Assembly (NCBI GenBank): GCA_964406465.1
Contig: CAYORT010000004.1
Coordinates: 62,001 to 126,000, forward strand
Direction of reading: 5' to 3'
From: JAHEZL01 sp964406465
Lineage (GTDB): Bacteria > Bacteroidota > Bacteroidia > Flavobacteriales_C > GCA-002722245
Length of the DNA: 64,000 bases
Of the stretch, positions 18,954 to 28,607 are shown in pieces. How positions within the stretch are numbered: the stretch's first letter is position 1; every line of letters begins with the position of its first letter. Under the pieces are notes generated by a model. The model made no database searches, was not told the DNA's origin, and saw only the letters and a program-made list of their open reading frames with translations. The position numbers were made by a program, and so were the translations under genes.

Positions 18954-21900
18954 GTGAAAAATGTTTTAAAAAATATATCTCGTTTTCGACTGGTATTGTT
19001 GCTTGTTGCGCTCACTTCCTTTGGCGATGTGCTAGCCCAAAAAGATAGCATTCGTCCGGTTCTCACTACCGATCCTTTGGCGGTAAAAGAGGAGGTGAAT
19101 TATAATCCATCCACAAATTCTTACACTATTGTAAAGAAAGTTGGAAATGAAATTATTTCCACCGAGATCAAAACTTTTGAGCAATATTGGGATGAGCGTT
19201 TTAAGGAATCTGAAGAAAAATATTTTAAAGAGAAAGTAGAAAGTGATGCTGTGAATGGTTCAAAAGCTTTAACACCAAGGTTAAGTTTTGGTAGTGGAAA
19301 GGAGTCGGGACCATTTGGCTCAAGCAAAGTAGAAATTAAACCAACAGGTTCGGCCGAGTTGATTTTTGGAGTGGTAACTTCCCGCATTAAAAATCCGGCG
19401 TTGCCAGTGCGAAGTCAGAGCAACAGTAATTTCCAATTCGATCAAAATATTCAGTTGAACATCGTTGGAACGATTGGCGATAAATTAAAACTAACCACCA
19501 ACTACAACACCAAAGCAACATTCGATTTTGAGAATCAAATGAAGTTGGAGTTCACTGGTAGCGAAGATGATATCGTGAAAAAAGTGGAGCTGGGTAATGT
19601 TAGTATGCCTTTGCAAACACAGTTGATTCAGGGGAGTCAAACACTATTTGGTATCAAAACAGAATTGCAATTTGGGAAATTATCTGTTACAGCCATTGCA
19701 ACTCAGCAGAAGGGAGAATCAAAATCGGTAGAAACACAAGGAGGTTCTCAAATGCGTGATTTTAAAATTCAAGCCGACCAATACGAGGCCAATCGCCACT
19801 TTTTCTTAGCGCACTATTTTGCCAATCGTTACGATTCGGCATTGGCCAATCTACCTTTCGTGAATTCTCCTGTGCAAATAACGAGGGTAGAAGTTTGGAT
19901 GACGAATGTTGGAAATAACAACAACGAAGACTCGCGAAATATTGTAGGTTTAATTGATATCGCAGAAAAGGATCCACACGATAAAACATTATTTGTTCAG
20001 CCATCTTACTATCCTGATAACAGCACCAACAATTTGTTTAAAGATGCTATTTCGAGTAGTGAGATTAAAAACTTCACCAATGCCGATGGTAAATTACTTT
20101 CCTTAGGTTATCATGATGGTGAACATTATAACAAGATTGAGAACGCGCGAAAATTAAAACCTGAAGAATTTACTTATCACCCACAATTGGGATATATATC
20201 CTTAAACAGGTCATTAAATGCCGATGAAGTTTTGGCCGTTGCATTTCAATACACGGTAGTTGGACAAACCAAGGTATACCAAGTGGGTGAATTTTCAACC
20301 GATGGTGCAACCGGAAAACAATCTTTGATTGTAAAAATGTTGAAAGGGAACAAGGTAAATAACACGCATTTACCAACGTGGGATTTGATGATGAAAAACG
20401 TTTATTCTTTGGGTGAATCTGGTATCAAACAAGAGACTTTTCAAATGCAAATTTTATATACAGATCCAGCATCGAATAACGATGTAAATTTCATTAACGA
20501 AGGGGTGAATAAGGCTACGCGTTGGATAGAGTTGTTGGGTGCCGATCAAATCAATATTCAACAAGATAGAATTTCAGATGGCTTCTATGACTTCATTGAA
20601 AGTGTTACCATTAGGGCGCAAAATGGTAGAATTTATTTTCCGGTTCGTGAACCCTTTGGTTCGTATTTGCGCTCTAAGTTAGCCGATCCTATTGTTGCCA
20701 ATAGATACTGTTTCGATTCATTGTATAGTGTAACACCGGTGCAAGCTCAAACTAAGTTTCCTGCAAAAAATCGATTTAAATTTTGGGTGAAATTTGAAAC
20801 CAGTTCATCCAATGTCATTAGTTTAAATGCTACCAATGTTCCGCAAGGTTCTGTTGTTGTAACAGCGGGCGGAAAAACATTGGTAGAGAATCAAGATTAT
20901 ACTGTGAATTATATGATGGGACAAGTGACCATCATCAATGAGGGAATTCTCAATTCATCCACGCCTGTAAAAGTTTCCTTAGAGAGTAATTCTTTGTTCA
21001 ATATTCAAACAAAAAATTTGTTGGGTGCGAATTTGAATTATCGAGTTTCTAAAGATTTTAATATTGGTGGTACAGTCATGAACCTCACCGAAAAACCATT
21101 GAACTTTAAAGTGAATTTAGGTGATGAACCCATGTCGAATACTGTTTGGGGACTCAACACAAAGTATCACTCAGAATTGCCTTTGCTTACCAAGGCACTA
21201 GACAGATTGCCTTTACTTTCTACCAAGGAAAAATCAATGATTGATTTTACCGGTGAATTTGCGCAATTGTTGCCAGGAACTTCATCGGCAATACAAAATA
21301 ATGAGTCAGATTTAGGCGAATCTTATATTGATAATTTTGAAGGAGCAGAAACCAATACATCGTTAACGGTTCGAACATCATGGTTTTTGGCTTCAACACC
21401 ACGTGGTCGTCCTACACTTTTTCCAGAAGGTGATTTATCTAATTCGCTTGCTGTTGGATTTAACCGCGCAAATTTAACATGGTATAGCATTGACAATTTG
21501 TTTATCGACAACAGTACCAATACCCCGCAGTATTTGCAAAATGATAATGCGCAGCAAAACAACAATTTTATTCGTCCGATTAATCAAACTGAAGTATTTC
21601 CACAAAAGCAAGGTCAGAATGGAATTAATCCAAATATCACCACTCTCGATTTGGCCTACTATCCAAGTGAAAGAGGTCAGTACAATTTCGATACATCAGC
21701 AACTTCATATTCAGCAGGTGTTAACTCCGATGGTACTTTAAAAAATCCAGAAAGCAGATGGGGTGGTATGATGCGAAGAATTGAGACAGTTGATTTTGAA
21801 GCAGCAAATATTGAGTTTTTAGAATTTTGGATGATGGATCCTTTTTATGCTGGAGTTCAAAATGATTACAGCATTTTTGGTGGTTCGCAAGTGGGTGGAG

Positions 21901-24900
21901 ATATGTACATTCACATTGGAAATTTATCGGAAGACGTGTTGCGTGATTCGCGAAAATCATTTGAGAATGGATTGTCTCCTGATGGTTCAACTACCGGCTT
22001 AGATCAAACGATTTGGGGATATGTGCCCAACGGTTTAAACATTGTGAATGCGTTTAACAACGATCCTGCTGCCAGACAATATCAAGATGTTGGATTAGAT
22101 GGTTTAACAGATGCTAACGAGAAAACATTTTTTCAAAATTATTTGGATTACTATGCAAAACAATTTGGCTCTGTTCCCGCCAAAGTAAACAATGACCCAT
22201 CGGGTGATAACTTCGTACATTTTAGAGAAGAATCCTTTGATGCTGCCAATGCTATGGTATTAGATCGTTACAAGGCATTTAATGGTACTCACGGTAATTC
22301 ACCTGTTGATGCTGATGCCAATTTTATTAAATCTGCTACTACGATTCCCGATATTGAAGATATCAATCGCGACAATACCATGGGTGAGGGCGAAAGCTAT
22401 TACGAATATCATATCTCTTTGCGTCCGCAAGATTTACAATACGCCGATCAAGTTGCCGGAACGAATTATATCAACAACATCTACTTACCTTCTCCGGTGG
22501 CTTCTATTAATGGCTATGATAAGTCGCCAGAGGCTCGATGGATTCACTTTAGAATTCCAATTCGTGAGCCTGAAAGAGCAATAGGAGGCATTCAAGATTT
22601 TCGCTCCATGCGTTTCATTAGAATTATGTTAAAAGGTTGGAAAGATCCGGTGGTATTGCGATTTGCTAGAATGGATTTAGTGCGTGAAACTTGGAGAAAG
22701 TATGAGAGTCAGTTGAAAGGCGATTGTGAATTTGTTGCGGCAGATGACAACACTAAATTTGTTGTAACATCCATCAACGTGGAAGAGGATAGTCAGAAAC
22801 AACCCATCCCTTATGTTCCGCCAGTGGAGCGCGTGAACAATTTACAAACGCAATCGTTGATGAATGAGCAGGCATTGTTTTTAAATCTTGATAATTTAGA
22901 TGGCTGTGATAGTAGAGCCGCATTTTACAATACCAATATCGACTTGCGTTCTTACGGTTGTTTAAAAATGTTTGTGCATGCAGAAACCAAGGGAGATCCT
23001 GCCGAGAACTACGATGGAAAAATGTCGGTTTTTTTACGTCTTGGTTCCGATTTCGACGACAATTATTACGAGTATGAAATACCATTAAAATTTACCGATC
23101 CATCTACTGTAAGTACTAATAATACAGCAGCAGCGATAAAGGCTATTTGGCCAGATGAGAACTTATTTAATTTCGATTTTTCGGTACTTACCGATGCTAA
23201 ACTTGCAAGGAATTCTAGCATTGAAAATGATCCAGATAATTATTTCTTGAATCAACGATACAAAGTAATTCATGGTAATAACAACGTGTATGTTAAAGGA
23301 TCACCAACACTTTCGCAAGTTAAAATTATGATGATTGGTGTGCGCAACACGGGCAATTCAGGTGATGTTCGTTCGGCTGCCGTTTGGGTAAATGAATTGC
23401 GTTTGTCGTGTTTTGATCAACACAGCGGATGGGCTGCCACGGCTACTGCAACTTTGAAAATGGCTGATTTTGGTAGCATGACTTTATCGGGTAAAATGTA
23501 TACGCCAGGTTGGGGTAATATCACCGATAAGGTGAGTCAGCGCAAAAGAGAGCATTTAGTTTCTTATGATGCTGCCGCTAATTTCGAAATGGGTAAATTG
23601 ATTCCGTCGAAATACAACGTGAGTATTCCAGTTTATTTAGGCTATTCAGAGTCTTTTCAAAATCAGGAATTTAATCCTTTAGATCAAGATATTAGAGTAA
23701 AAGATATCGCCGATGCCGATCAGAAGAAAAGGATCATCGACAGCACACAAACGTATCAGAGAAGAAGAAGTATGAACTTCTCTAATGTGCGTAAAAACAG
23801 AAGTGTTGACAACAAGAGAAAGCCAATGCCATATGATGTAGAAAACTTTGATGCAACTTATGCTTTCAATGAGGTTTTCAAGAGCGATGTAAATACCAGA
23901 TACAATGTGGTAAAAACATACAAAGGTGCGCTTAACTATAGTTTCACGCACCAGCCTAAAAATTTTCAACCATTTATCAATTCGCCAATTATTGGAACTA
24001 TCAAGAAGAATCGATTGGAATCTTACCAAGAAAAGGAGCAAAAATTAAAAGATAAAATTGATGAGTTGAAAAAGCAGAAGGCAAATGCAGCAGATATTAA
24101 ATTGTTAGAAGATGAGTTGAAAAAGATGAAGGAGGATGAAGCAGAATTTGCTAAGAGAGCAGGTTCGCTCATGCAAACACCTTATTTGAAATTAACGCGT
24201 GAATTCAATTTCTTTTTGGCGCCTTCTCGAATTTCAGTTCGCAACGATTTAAGTAGAATGTATAGCGAAAGTATGATTAGAAATAACTCGGGCGCTATAT
24301 TGTTGATTGATCCAGTGTTTAATAAGAATTTTTACTGGGATAGAGCGTATGATGTGAGCTGGGATTTATCTAAATCTTTAAAGTTTAAATACTCGGCCAC
24401 CAATAGGGCTAGGATTGATGAGCCAGAAGGAAGAATTTTGGGAGATGAGGAGAAGGTGGATAGTGTGATAAACAATTTAAAAGGTTTAGGAAGAAATACC
24501 AATTTTACACAGAATTGGGATGTGAGTTATGATATTCCATTTAGAAAATTTCCTTTAACAGATTGGATTACCGGTAGCGCAAAATATACTGCTAAAATGG
24601 ATTGGCAAGCTGCTCCTCTTGCTTTTCAATCTACAGGAAATAATATTTCAAATAGTAATGCTAAAACGCTTAATCTACAGTTCAACTTGGTGAATTTGTA
24701 CAATAAATCTCCTTATTTAAAAAAGATTAATAATGGTGTAAATGCAGCGCCTAAAATGCCGCTCGACACTTCTAAAAAAGCGAAAGTTCCAACTGTGAAT
24801 TTAGGTCATGTGGCATTGCGAATGTTGATGATGGTGCGAAATGCATCTTTTAGTTATACTGAGTCGAATGGTACTTTCTTGCCGGGTTACGATGCCAGAA

Positions 24901-26150
24901 CACAGATGATGGGATTGAATTTCGATAATTGGGCGCCTGGCTTTAAGTTTATTACCGGACAGCAAGAAGACAATATCGTTCAAAAGGCGGCTAAGGCTGG
25001 TTGGTTAACCCGACATTCTGATTCACTCAATACTAAATTTACTCGAAACTTCACGAGTAATATGAATGTGAAAGCTACTTTAGAACCTTTCAAAAAAATG
25101 AGAATTGAGCTAACAGCAACACGCTCTTTTAATCGTGATTCGGCTTTCGTTTACCGCTTGGATAAAGACAATAATGTTACCTCGTTCACCAACACTTTAC
25201 TTGAATCTTATAACATTACTGTGATCACCATTGGTTCTGCTTTTGAAACCAACGGTGATGCTCAATCTGATGTTTACAAACAATTCTTGGCGAACAGGGC
25301 AGTAATTGCAAGTAGGTTTGCTGCAAACAATCCTTACAGCAATACAACGCCACTTTCCGATGGTTTTTATAAAGGATATAGCAAAGGGCAAAATGAGGTT
25401 TTATTGCAATCATTCGTTGCAGCATATACCGGAAGAAATGCGGCTTCTGCCGATTTGAGTTTGTTTAAGAAAATACCAATGCCTAACTGGAGAGTGAACT
25501 ACGATGGATTGATGCAGTTCCCATTCATTAAGAAGCATTTCCAATCGTTTACCATGAGCCACGCATATTCTTCTACTATGAGTCAGAGCGTTACGCAGAA
25601 CCTTAATTTTAAGAACGACGGTAAAGGATTTACAACGGTAATAGATTCAGCCGGATTTGTTCCGCAATACACCATCAATACAGTTAACATCACAGAGAGT
25701 TTGAGTCCGTTAATTAAAATTGATGCCACCTTAAAAAACAGTTGGATTGCTAAAGTAGAAGTTAAAAAATCGAGAACCGTAGCCTTAAACTTGATAGGTT
25801 TCTCTGTGAGTGAAACCTCAAATTTCACTGTGGCTGCAGGCACAGGTTACAAGTTTAAAGACGTAAAACTTCCATTTGAAATCTTAGGAAAAAAAGTAAA
25901 AAGCAATTTAGATTTACGTGCCGACTTATCTATCACCAGAAGTAAGAATGTGGTGCATAAAATCGATGGTTCCGACAATGTGATGAATGGGGCTAATATT
26001 ATGATGTTAAAAACATCTGCCGATTATGTGTTGAGTGATAAATTAAACATTCGTTTGTTCTACGATTTCACTTTGAATAAACCAGTTACTTCAAATTCAT
26101 TTCCATCATCAAATGGTAATGGCGGATTGTCGTTAAGATATACGCTGTAA
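18954..26150 (+). CDS. sprA: SprA (Sov), outer-membrane translocon of the type IX secretion system
   Basis: Giant beta-barrel that forms the protein-conducting channel of type IX secretion and is needed for gliding in motile members. The length of 2398 residues is close to that of known SprA/Sov. The N-terminus is a signal peptide (hydrophobic LVLLLVALTSFGDVLAQ). The body alternates amphipathic beta strands with long Asn/Ser-rich loops and ends in a barrel-type strand (LSLRYTL). A charged, Lys/Glu-rich probable coiled coil lies at about residues 1685-1738. The start is GTG at 18954, directly after the ruvA stop. ruvA upstream and gcvH downstream is an arrangement I recall from other Bacteroidota. 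Confidence 0.95.
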   Translation: MKNVLKNISRFRLVLLLVALTSFGDVLAQKDSIRPVLTTDPLAVKEEVNYNPSTNSYTIVKKVGNEIISTEIKTFEQYWDERFKESEEKYFKEKVESDAVNGSKALTPRLSFGSGKESGPFGSSKVEIKPTGSAELIFGVVTSRIKNPALPVRSQSNSNFQFDQNIQLNIVGTIGDKLKLTTNYNTKATFDFENQMKLEFTGSEDDIVKKVELGNVSMPLQTQLIQGSQTLFGIKTELQFGKLSVTAIATQQKGESKSVETQGGSQMRDFKIQADQYEANRHFFLAHYFANRYDSALANLPFVNSPVQITRVEVWMTNVGNNNNEDSRNIVGLIDIAEKDPHDKTLFVQPSYYPDNSTNNLFKDAISSSEIKNFTNADGKLLSLGYHDGEHYNKIENARKLKPEEFTYHPQLGYISLNRSLNADEVLAVAFQYTVVGQTKVYQVGEFSTDGATGKQSLIVKMLKGNKVNNTHLPTWDLMMKNVYSLGESGIKQETFQMQILYTDPASNNDVNFINEGVNKATRWIELLGADQINIQQDRISDGFYDFIESVTIRAQNGRIYFPVREPFGSYLRSKLADPIVANRYCFDSLYSVTPVQAQTKFPAKNRFKFWVKFETSSSNVISLNATNVPQGSVVVTAGGKTLVENQDYTVNYMMGQVTIINEGILNSSTPVKVSLESNSLFNIQTKNLLGANLNYRVSKDFNIGGTVMNLTEKPLNFKVNLGDEPMSNTVWGLNTKYHSELPLLTKALDRLPLLSTKEKSMIDFTGEFAQLLPGTSSAIQNNESDLGESYIDNFEGAETNTSLTVRTSWFLASTPRGRPTLFPEGDLSNSLAVGFNRANLTWYSIDNLFIDNSTNTPQYLQNDNAQQNNNFIRPINQTEVFPQKQGQNGINPNITTLDLAYYPSERGQYNFDTSATSYSAGVNSDGTLKNPESRWGGMMRRIETVDFEAANIEFLEFWMMDPFYAGVQNDYSIFGGSQVGGDMYIHIGNLSEDVLRDSRKSFENGLSPDGSTTGLDQTIWGYVPNGLNIVNAFNNDPAARQYQDVGLDGLTDANEKTFFQNYLDYYAKQFGSVPAKVNNDPSGDNFVHFREESFDAANAMVLDRYKAFNGTHGNSPVDADANFIKSATTIPDIEDINRDNTMGEGESYYEYHISLRPQDLQYADQVAGTNYINNIYLPSPVASINGYDKSPEARWIHFRIPIREPERAIGGIQDFRSMRFIRIMLKGWKDPVVLRFARMDLVRETWRKYESQLKGDCEFVAADDNTKFVVTSINVEEDSQKQPIPYVPPVERVNNLQTQSLMNEQALFLNLDNLDGCDSRAAFYNTNIDLRSYGCLKMFVHAETKGDPAENYDGKMSVFLRLGSDFDDNYYEYEIPLKFTDPSTVSTNNTAAAIKAIWPDENLFNFDFSVLTDAKLARNSSIENDPDNYFLNQRYKVIHGNNNVYVKGSPTLSQVKIMMIGVRNTGNSGDVRSAAVWVNELRLSCFDQHSGWAATATATLKMADFGSMTLSGKMYTPGWGNITDKVSQRKREHLVSYDAAANFEMGKLIPSKYNVSIPVYLGYSESFQNQEFNPLDQDIRVKDIADADQKKRIIDSTQTYQRRRSMNFSNVRKNRSVDNKRKPMPYDVENFDATYAFNEVFKSDVNTRYNVVKTYKGALNYSFTHQPKNFQPFINSPIIGTIKKNRLESYQEKEQKLKDKIDELKKQKANAADIKLLEDELKKMKEDEAEFAKRAGSLMQTPYLKLTREFNFFLAPSRISVRNDLSRMYSESMIRNNSGAILLIDPVFNKNFYWDRAYDVSWDLSKSLKFKYSATNRARIDEPEGRILGDEEKVDSVINNLKGLGRNTNFTQNWDVSYDIPFRKFPLTDWITGSAKYTAKMDWQAAPLAFQSTGNNISNSNAKTLNLQFNLVNLYNKSPYLKKINNGVNAAPKMPLDTSKKAKVPTVNLGHVALRMLMMVRNASFSYTESNGTFLPGYDARTQMMGLNFDNWAPGFKFITGQQEDNIVQKAAKAGWLTRHSDSLNTKFTRNFTSNMNVKATLEPFKKMRIELTATRSFNRDSAFVYRLDKDNNVTSFTNTLLESYNITVITIGSAFETNGDAQSDVYKQFLANRAVIASRFAANNPYSNTTPLSDGFYKGYSKGQNEVLLQSFVAAYTGRNAASADLSLFKKIPMPNWRVNYDGLMQFPFIKKHFQSFTMSHAYSSTMSQSVTQNLNFKNDGKGFTTVIDSAGFVPQYTINTVNITESLSPLIKIDATLKNSWIAKVEVKKSRTVALNLIGFSVSETSNFTVAAGTGYKFKDVKLPFEILGKKVKSNLDLRADLSITRSKNVVHKIDGSDNVMNGANIMMLKTSADYVLSDKLNIRLFYDFTLNKPVTSNSFPSSNGNGGLSLRYTL

Positions 26151-26152
26151 TC

Positions 26153-26226
26153 GTTCAAGTTTCAAAGTTTAAAGTTCAATGTTCACTTGGTGGAAAAATA
26201 CTTTAAACTTTAAACTTTAAACCTTA
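26153..26226. repeat. Intergenic palindromic repeat (CAAAGTTTAAAG family)
   Basis: TTTCAAAGTTTAAAGTTCAA on the left faces a run of TTTAAACTTTAAACTTTAAA on the right, so the RNA could fold into a long AT-rich hairpin. It lies between the sprA stop and the gcvH promoter. Confidence 0.6.
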
Positions 26227-26235
26227 GACTTTTTA

Positions 26236-26244
26236 TATCTTTGC
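26236..26244 (+). promoter_or_regulatory. Putative -7 promoter element for gcvH
   Basis: TATCTTTGC matches TAnnTTTG exactly and ends 23 bases before the gcvH ATG at 26267. No clear TTG lies at the -33 position because that interval is filled by the repeat. It suggests gcvH-vanZ can be transcribed separately from sprA. Confidence 0.5.
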
Positions 26245-26266
26245 TCAACATTAAAAAATCAAAAAG

Positions 26267-26647
26267 ATGAACTTTCCTGCAGAATTAAAATACACTAAAG
26301 ATCACGAGTGGATTAAAGTTGATGGTGACATCGCTACTATTGGTATCACCGATTTCGCTCAAAAGGAACTAGGAGATATCGTTTATGTAGACATTGCAAC
26401 CATTGGTGAAACATTAGATGCTGAAGCTGTTTTTGGAACAGTAGAGGCGGTAAAAACTGTTTCTGATTTGTTTATGCCAGTTACTGGAGAGGTATTAGAG
26501 TTGAACGCAGAGATTGAGGCTCAACCAGAATTGGTAAATAGCGATCCATATGGAAAAGGATGGATGATTAAAGTTAAAATTTCTGATGCATCTCAATTGG
26601 CAGGTTTACTTTCTGCCGATGCTTATAAAGCTGTAATTGGAGAATAA
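26267..26647 (+). CDS. gcvH: Glycine cleavage system H protein
   Basis: Lipoyl carrier that shuttles the aminomethyl group between the P, T and L proteins of glycine cleavage. The lipoylation site is Lys63 in VEAVKTVSDL, within the usual hybrid barrel, and the length (126) is normal. The P and T genes are not nearby. Its place between sprA and a VanZ-family gene is probably inherited synteny rather than a functional link. Its last 11 bases overlap the proposed vanZ start. Confidence 0.95.
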   Translation: MNFPAELKYTKDHEWIKVDGDIATIGITDFAQKELGDIVYVDIATIGETLDAEAVFGTVEAVKTVSDLFMPVTGEVLELNAEIEAQPELVNSDPYGKGWMIKVKISDASQLAGLLSADAYKAVIGE

Positions 26648-27023
26648 TACTTCTACCACATTGTTTTTAAAAAGCAACTATAGCGGTATCTTGTTTACCC
26701 TTGTAGTTGCTTTTTTGTGTTTATATCCTTTCGAATCTCAAAAGGAATCACTTGTTCCTCATTTTGATAAGATTGTACACCTCACCTTATTTTTAGTTCT
26801 ATCTTATTTTTGGATGCGTGGTTTGAGCATTCAAACTCAATTTAAGAAAGTACAGGAGAAGGCTGTTTTGATTGCTGTAGTTTCTGTAATTGCCTATGGT
26901 TTGCTAATAGAGATATTGCAGGAGGTAATGCAATTGGGTAGAGCATTTGATGTGTTAGATATTGTCGCTGATACAGCAGGTGTATTGTTTGCATTTGGAA
27001 TATTTAGGGTGGTGAGAGATTAA
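26637..27023 (+). CDS. VanZ-family membrane protein
   Basis: A small membrane protein of 128 residues with four hydrophobic segments (about 15-31, 43-58, 75-92 and 105-122). It has VanZ-like features: an early FDKIVHLTLFLVLSYFW segment and a later EILQEVMQLGRAFDVLDIVADTAG stretch split here only by the helix boundary. The start is uncertain. TTG 26637 overlaps gcvH, and a TTG a few codons later is also possible. The function in Bacteroidota is unknown, and the name does not imply glycopeptide resistance. Its stop overlaps the mgtE stop tail to tail by 4 bases. Confidence 0.82.
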   Translation: MENNTSTTLFLKSNYSGILFTLVVAFLCLYPFESQKESLVPHFDKIVHLTLFLVLSYFWMRGLSIQTQFKKVQEKAVLIAVVSVIAYGLLIEILQEVMQLGRAFDVLDIVADTAGVLFAFGIFRVVRD

Positions 27024-28363
27024 CCCATCATCATATTACCAATAGTAAAGTACAAAAACAATCCAAAGATATCGTTGGTGGTTGTAACGAACGGACCGGT
27101 AGCCAAAGCGGGATTGATTTTAAATCTATGCAGAAGCAAAGGGAAATAAGTGCCAAAAATCGCCGCAAAAATAATAACACTCAACAAGGCAATACTCACC
27201 GTTAAGCAAACTCTTGTAGATACGTCGAGAAGAAAATTTAATCCGAAAAGAATCAAAGCGCAAGCTATCCCATTGATTAACGCAACACCTGTTTCTTTTA
27301 CGAGTCTGTCGAAGATCGGACCTTTCAAAGAATTATTGGCAATTCCTTGCACTACAATCGCCGATGATTGTACTCCAACATTTCCGCCCATCGCAGCAAT
27401 TAATGGAATAAAAACAGCCATTTCAGGATGCTGTGAAATATCAAAAATACCCAACACTTTTGCGCTCCCAATACCTCCAAGCATTCCCACCAAAAGCCAT
27501 GGTAAACGGGCTTTGGTAACTGTCCACATACTATCATGCGCTTCTACCGTATCACTCAAACCCGAAGCCAATTGGTAATCTTTCTCTGCTTCTTCCTTGA
27601 TGATGTCTACCACGTCGTCAATGGTAATTCTTCCTTTTAATCGATTTAAATCATCTACAACAGGTAGAACTACCAAATCGTATTTTTCCATGATTTGAGC
27701 CACTTCAGAGCTCTCTGTGTGTGCTTTTACTGAAATGATATCTCTATTTACAACATCTTCAATTTTGGTGTTAGATGAAGTAAGAATTAAACTTTTTAAA
27801 GAAACTGTACCAATCAATTTGTTGTTTTCATCCACCACGTAAACGGTGTGAATGGTTTCAATGTGTTCGGCTTGCTTGCGCAATTCCTTCACGCATTCCA
27901 TCACATCCCAATTGATATCTACCTTAAACAACTCTTTGGCCATTAAACCGCCGGCCGAATCTTCGGGGTAATTTAGTAGGTCTACAATATTGCTCGCCTT
28001 TTTTACATCATCGATGAGCATCACCACTTTCTCTCTTTTTTCACGAGGTAACTCCATGATTAAGTCGGCCGCGTCATCCGACTCCATATAATCAATGGCT
28101 TTCTTTGCAATTTGTTCGGGCGTTAAACTGTTGAGCAAACCTTCTCGTTCATCTTCTTGTAACTCTGCGATCGTTTCAGAAATCAAATCGCCCGGAACCA
28201 CATCAAAAAACATTTTGATTTCTTCTAAGGAGAGTCGCTTCGTGATCTCGGCGATATCGGCAGGGTGAATGTCTTCAATCAACTCATTTACCTTAATGGC
28301 CGATTCATTTTCTAACGCCAGCTTAAGGTCTTTTATATATTGTTCGTTGATTTCGAAATTCAT
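27020..28363 (-). CDS. mgtE: Magnesium transporter MgtE
   Basis: Magnesium-gated Mg2+ channel/transporter of the inner membrane. Order: N-terminal helical MgtE_N domain (about 1-130), a CBS pair (about 135-260, with LVVLPVVDDLNRLKGRIT), a connecting helix, then five hydrophobic helices (about 285-445). The conserved PLIAAMGGNVGVQSSAIVV segment belongs to the pore helices. The length (447) is typical. Cytoplasmic Mg2+ bound by the N and CBS domains is known to close the pore. The gene is monocistronic and convergent with the gcvH-vanZ pair. Confidence 0.95.
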   Translation of the reverse strand: MNFEINEQYIKDLKLALENESAIKVNELIEDIHPADIAEITKRLSLEEIKMFFDVVPGDLISETIAELQEDEREGLLNSLTPEQIAKKAIDYMESDDAADLIMELPREKREKVVMLIDDVKKASNIVDLLNYPEDSAGGLMAKELFKVDINWDVMECVKELRKQAEHIETIHTVYVVDENNKLIGTVSLKSLILTSSNTKIEDVVNRDIISVKAHTESSEVAQIMEKYDLVVLPVVDDLNRLKGRITIDDVVDIIKEEAEKDYQLASGLSDTVEAHDSMWTVTKARLPWLLVGMLGGIGSAKVLGIFDISQHPEMAVFIPLIAAMGGNVGVQSSAIVVQGIANNSLKGPIFDRLVKETGVALINGIACALILFGLNFLLDVSTRVCLTVSIALLSVIIFAAIFGTYFPLLLHRFKINPALATGPFVTTTNDIFGLFLYFTIGNMMMG

Positions 28364-28407
28364 GAGGTAAAGATATAAAAGGATTTCGTTTTTTTAAGTT
28401 CGTATAT

Positions 28408-28489
28408 CAGTAGGGGCGAGCTGCTGCTCGCCCAAAATATTTTTTTGAATTTTTCTATTTCACGGGCGAGCTGCTGCTCGCCCCTACTG
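28408..28489. repeat. Nested hairpin element built of two GGGCGAG-CTGCTG-CTCGCCC units
   Basis: Two identical 20-base units (28414-28433 and 28464-28483) can each fold on themselves (7-bp stem, CTGCTG loop). In addition, the outer ends CAGTAGGGGCGAG (28408-28420) and CTCGCCCCTACTG (28477-28489) are exact reverse complements. The GC-rich element stands out in AT-rich DNA between the divergent mgtE and the acyltransferase gene. The rest of the gap 28364-28607 shows nothing else that I can support. Confidence 0.85.
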
Positions 28490-28607
28490 AAAATATTTTA
28501 AACAAATAAACTCCTTAACAATTCCTTCATTTTCCTTAATACAATGTTGTTTTTGTCCTAACATAAAACATAAGTTGCTGTCGTAAATTTATTTCAAACA
28601 AAAAGCT

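Noticed and set aside
26267..26647. Idea that GcvH takes part in type IX secretion because of its position
   Set aside because: The protein is an ordinary lipoyl carrier with all usual residues; position alone does not support a new role.
26637..27023. Glycopeptide resistance by the VanZ-family gene
   Set aside because: No vanHAX genes are present, and VanZ-like proteins are common in Bacteroidota without resistance.
27150..27578. 142-codon plus-strand frame opposite mgtE
   Set aside because: Antisense shadow of a strongly conserved transporter; its composition reflects the complement of hydrophobic codons.
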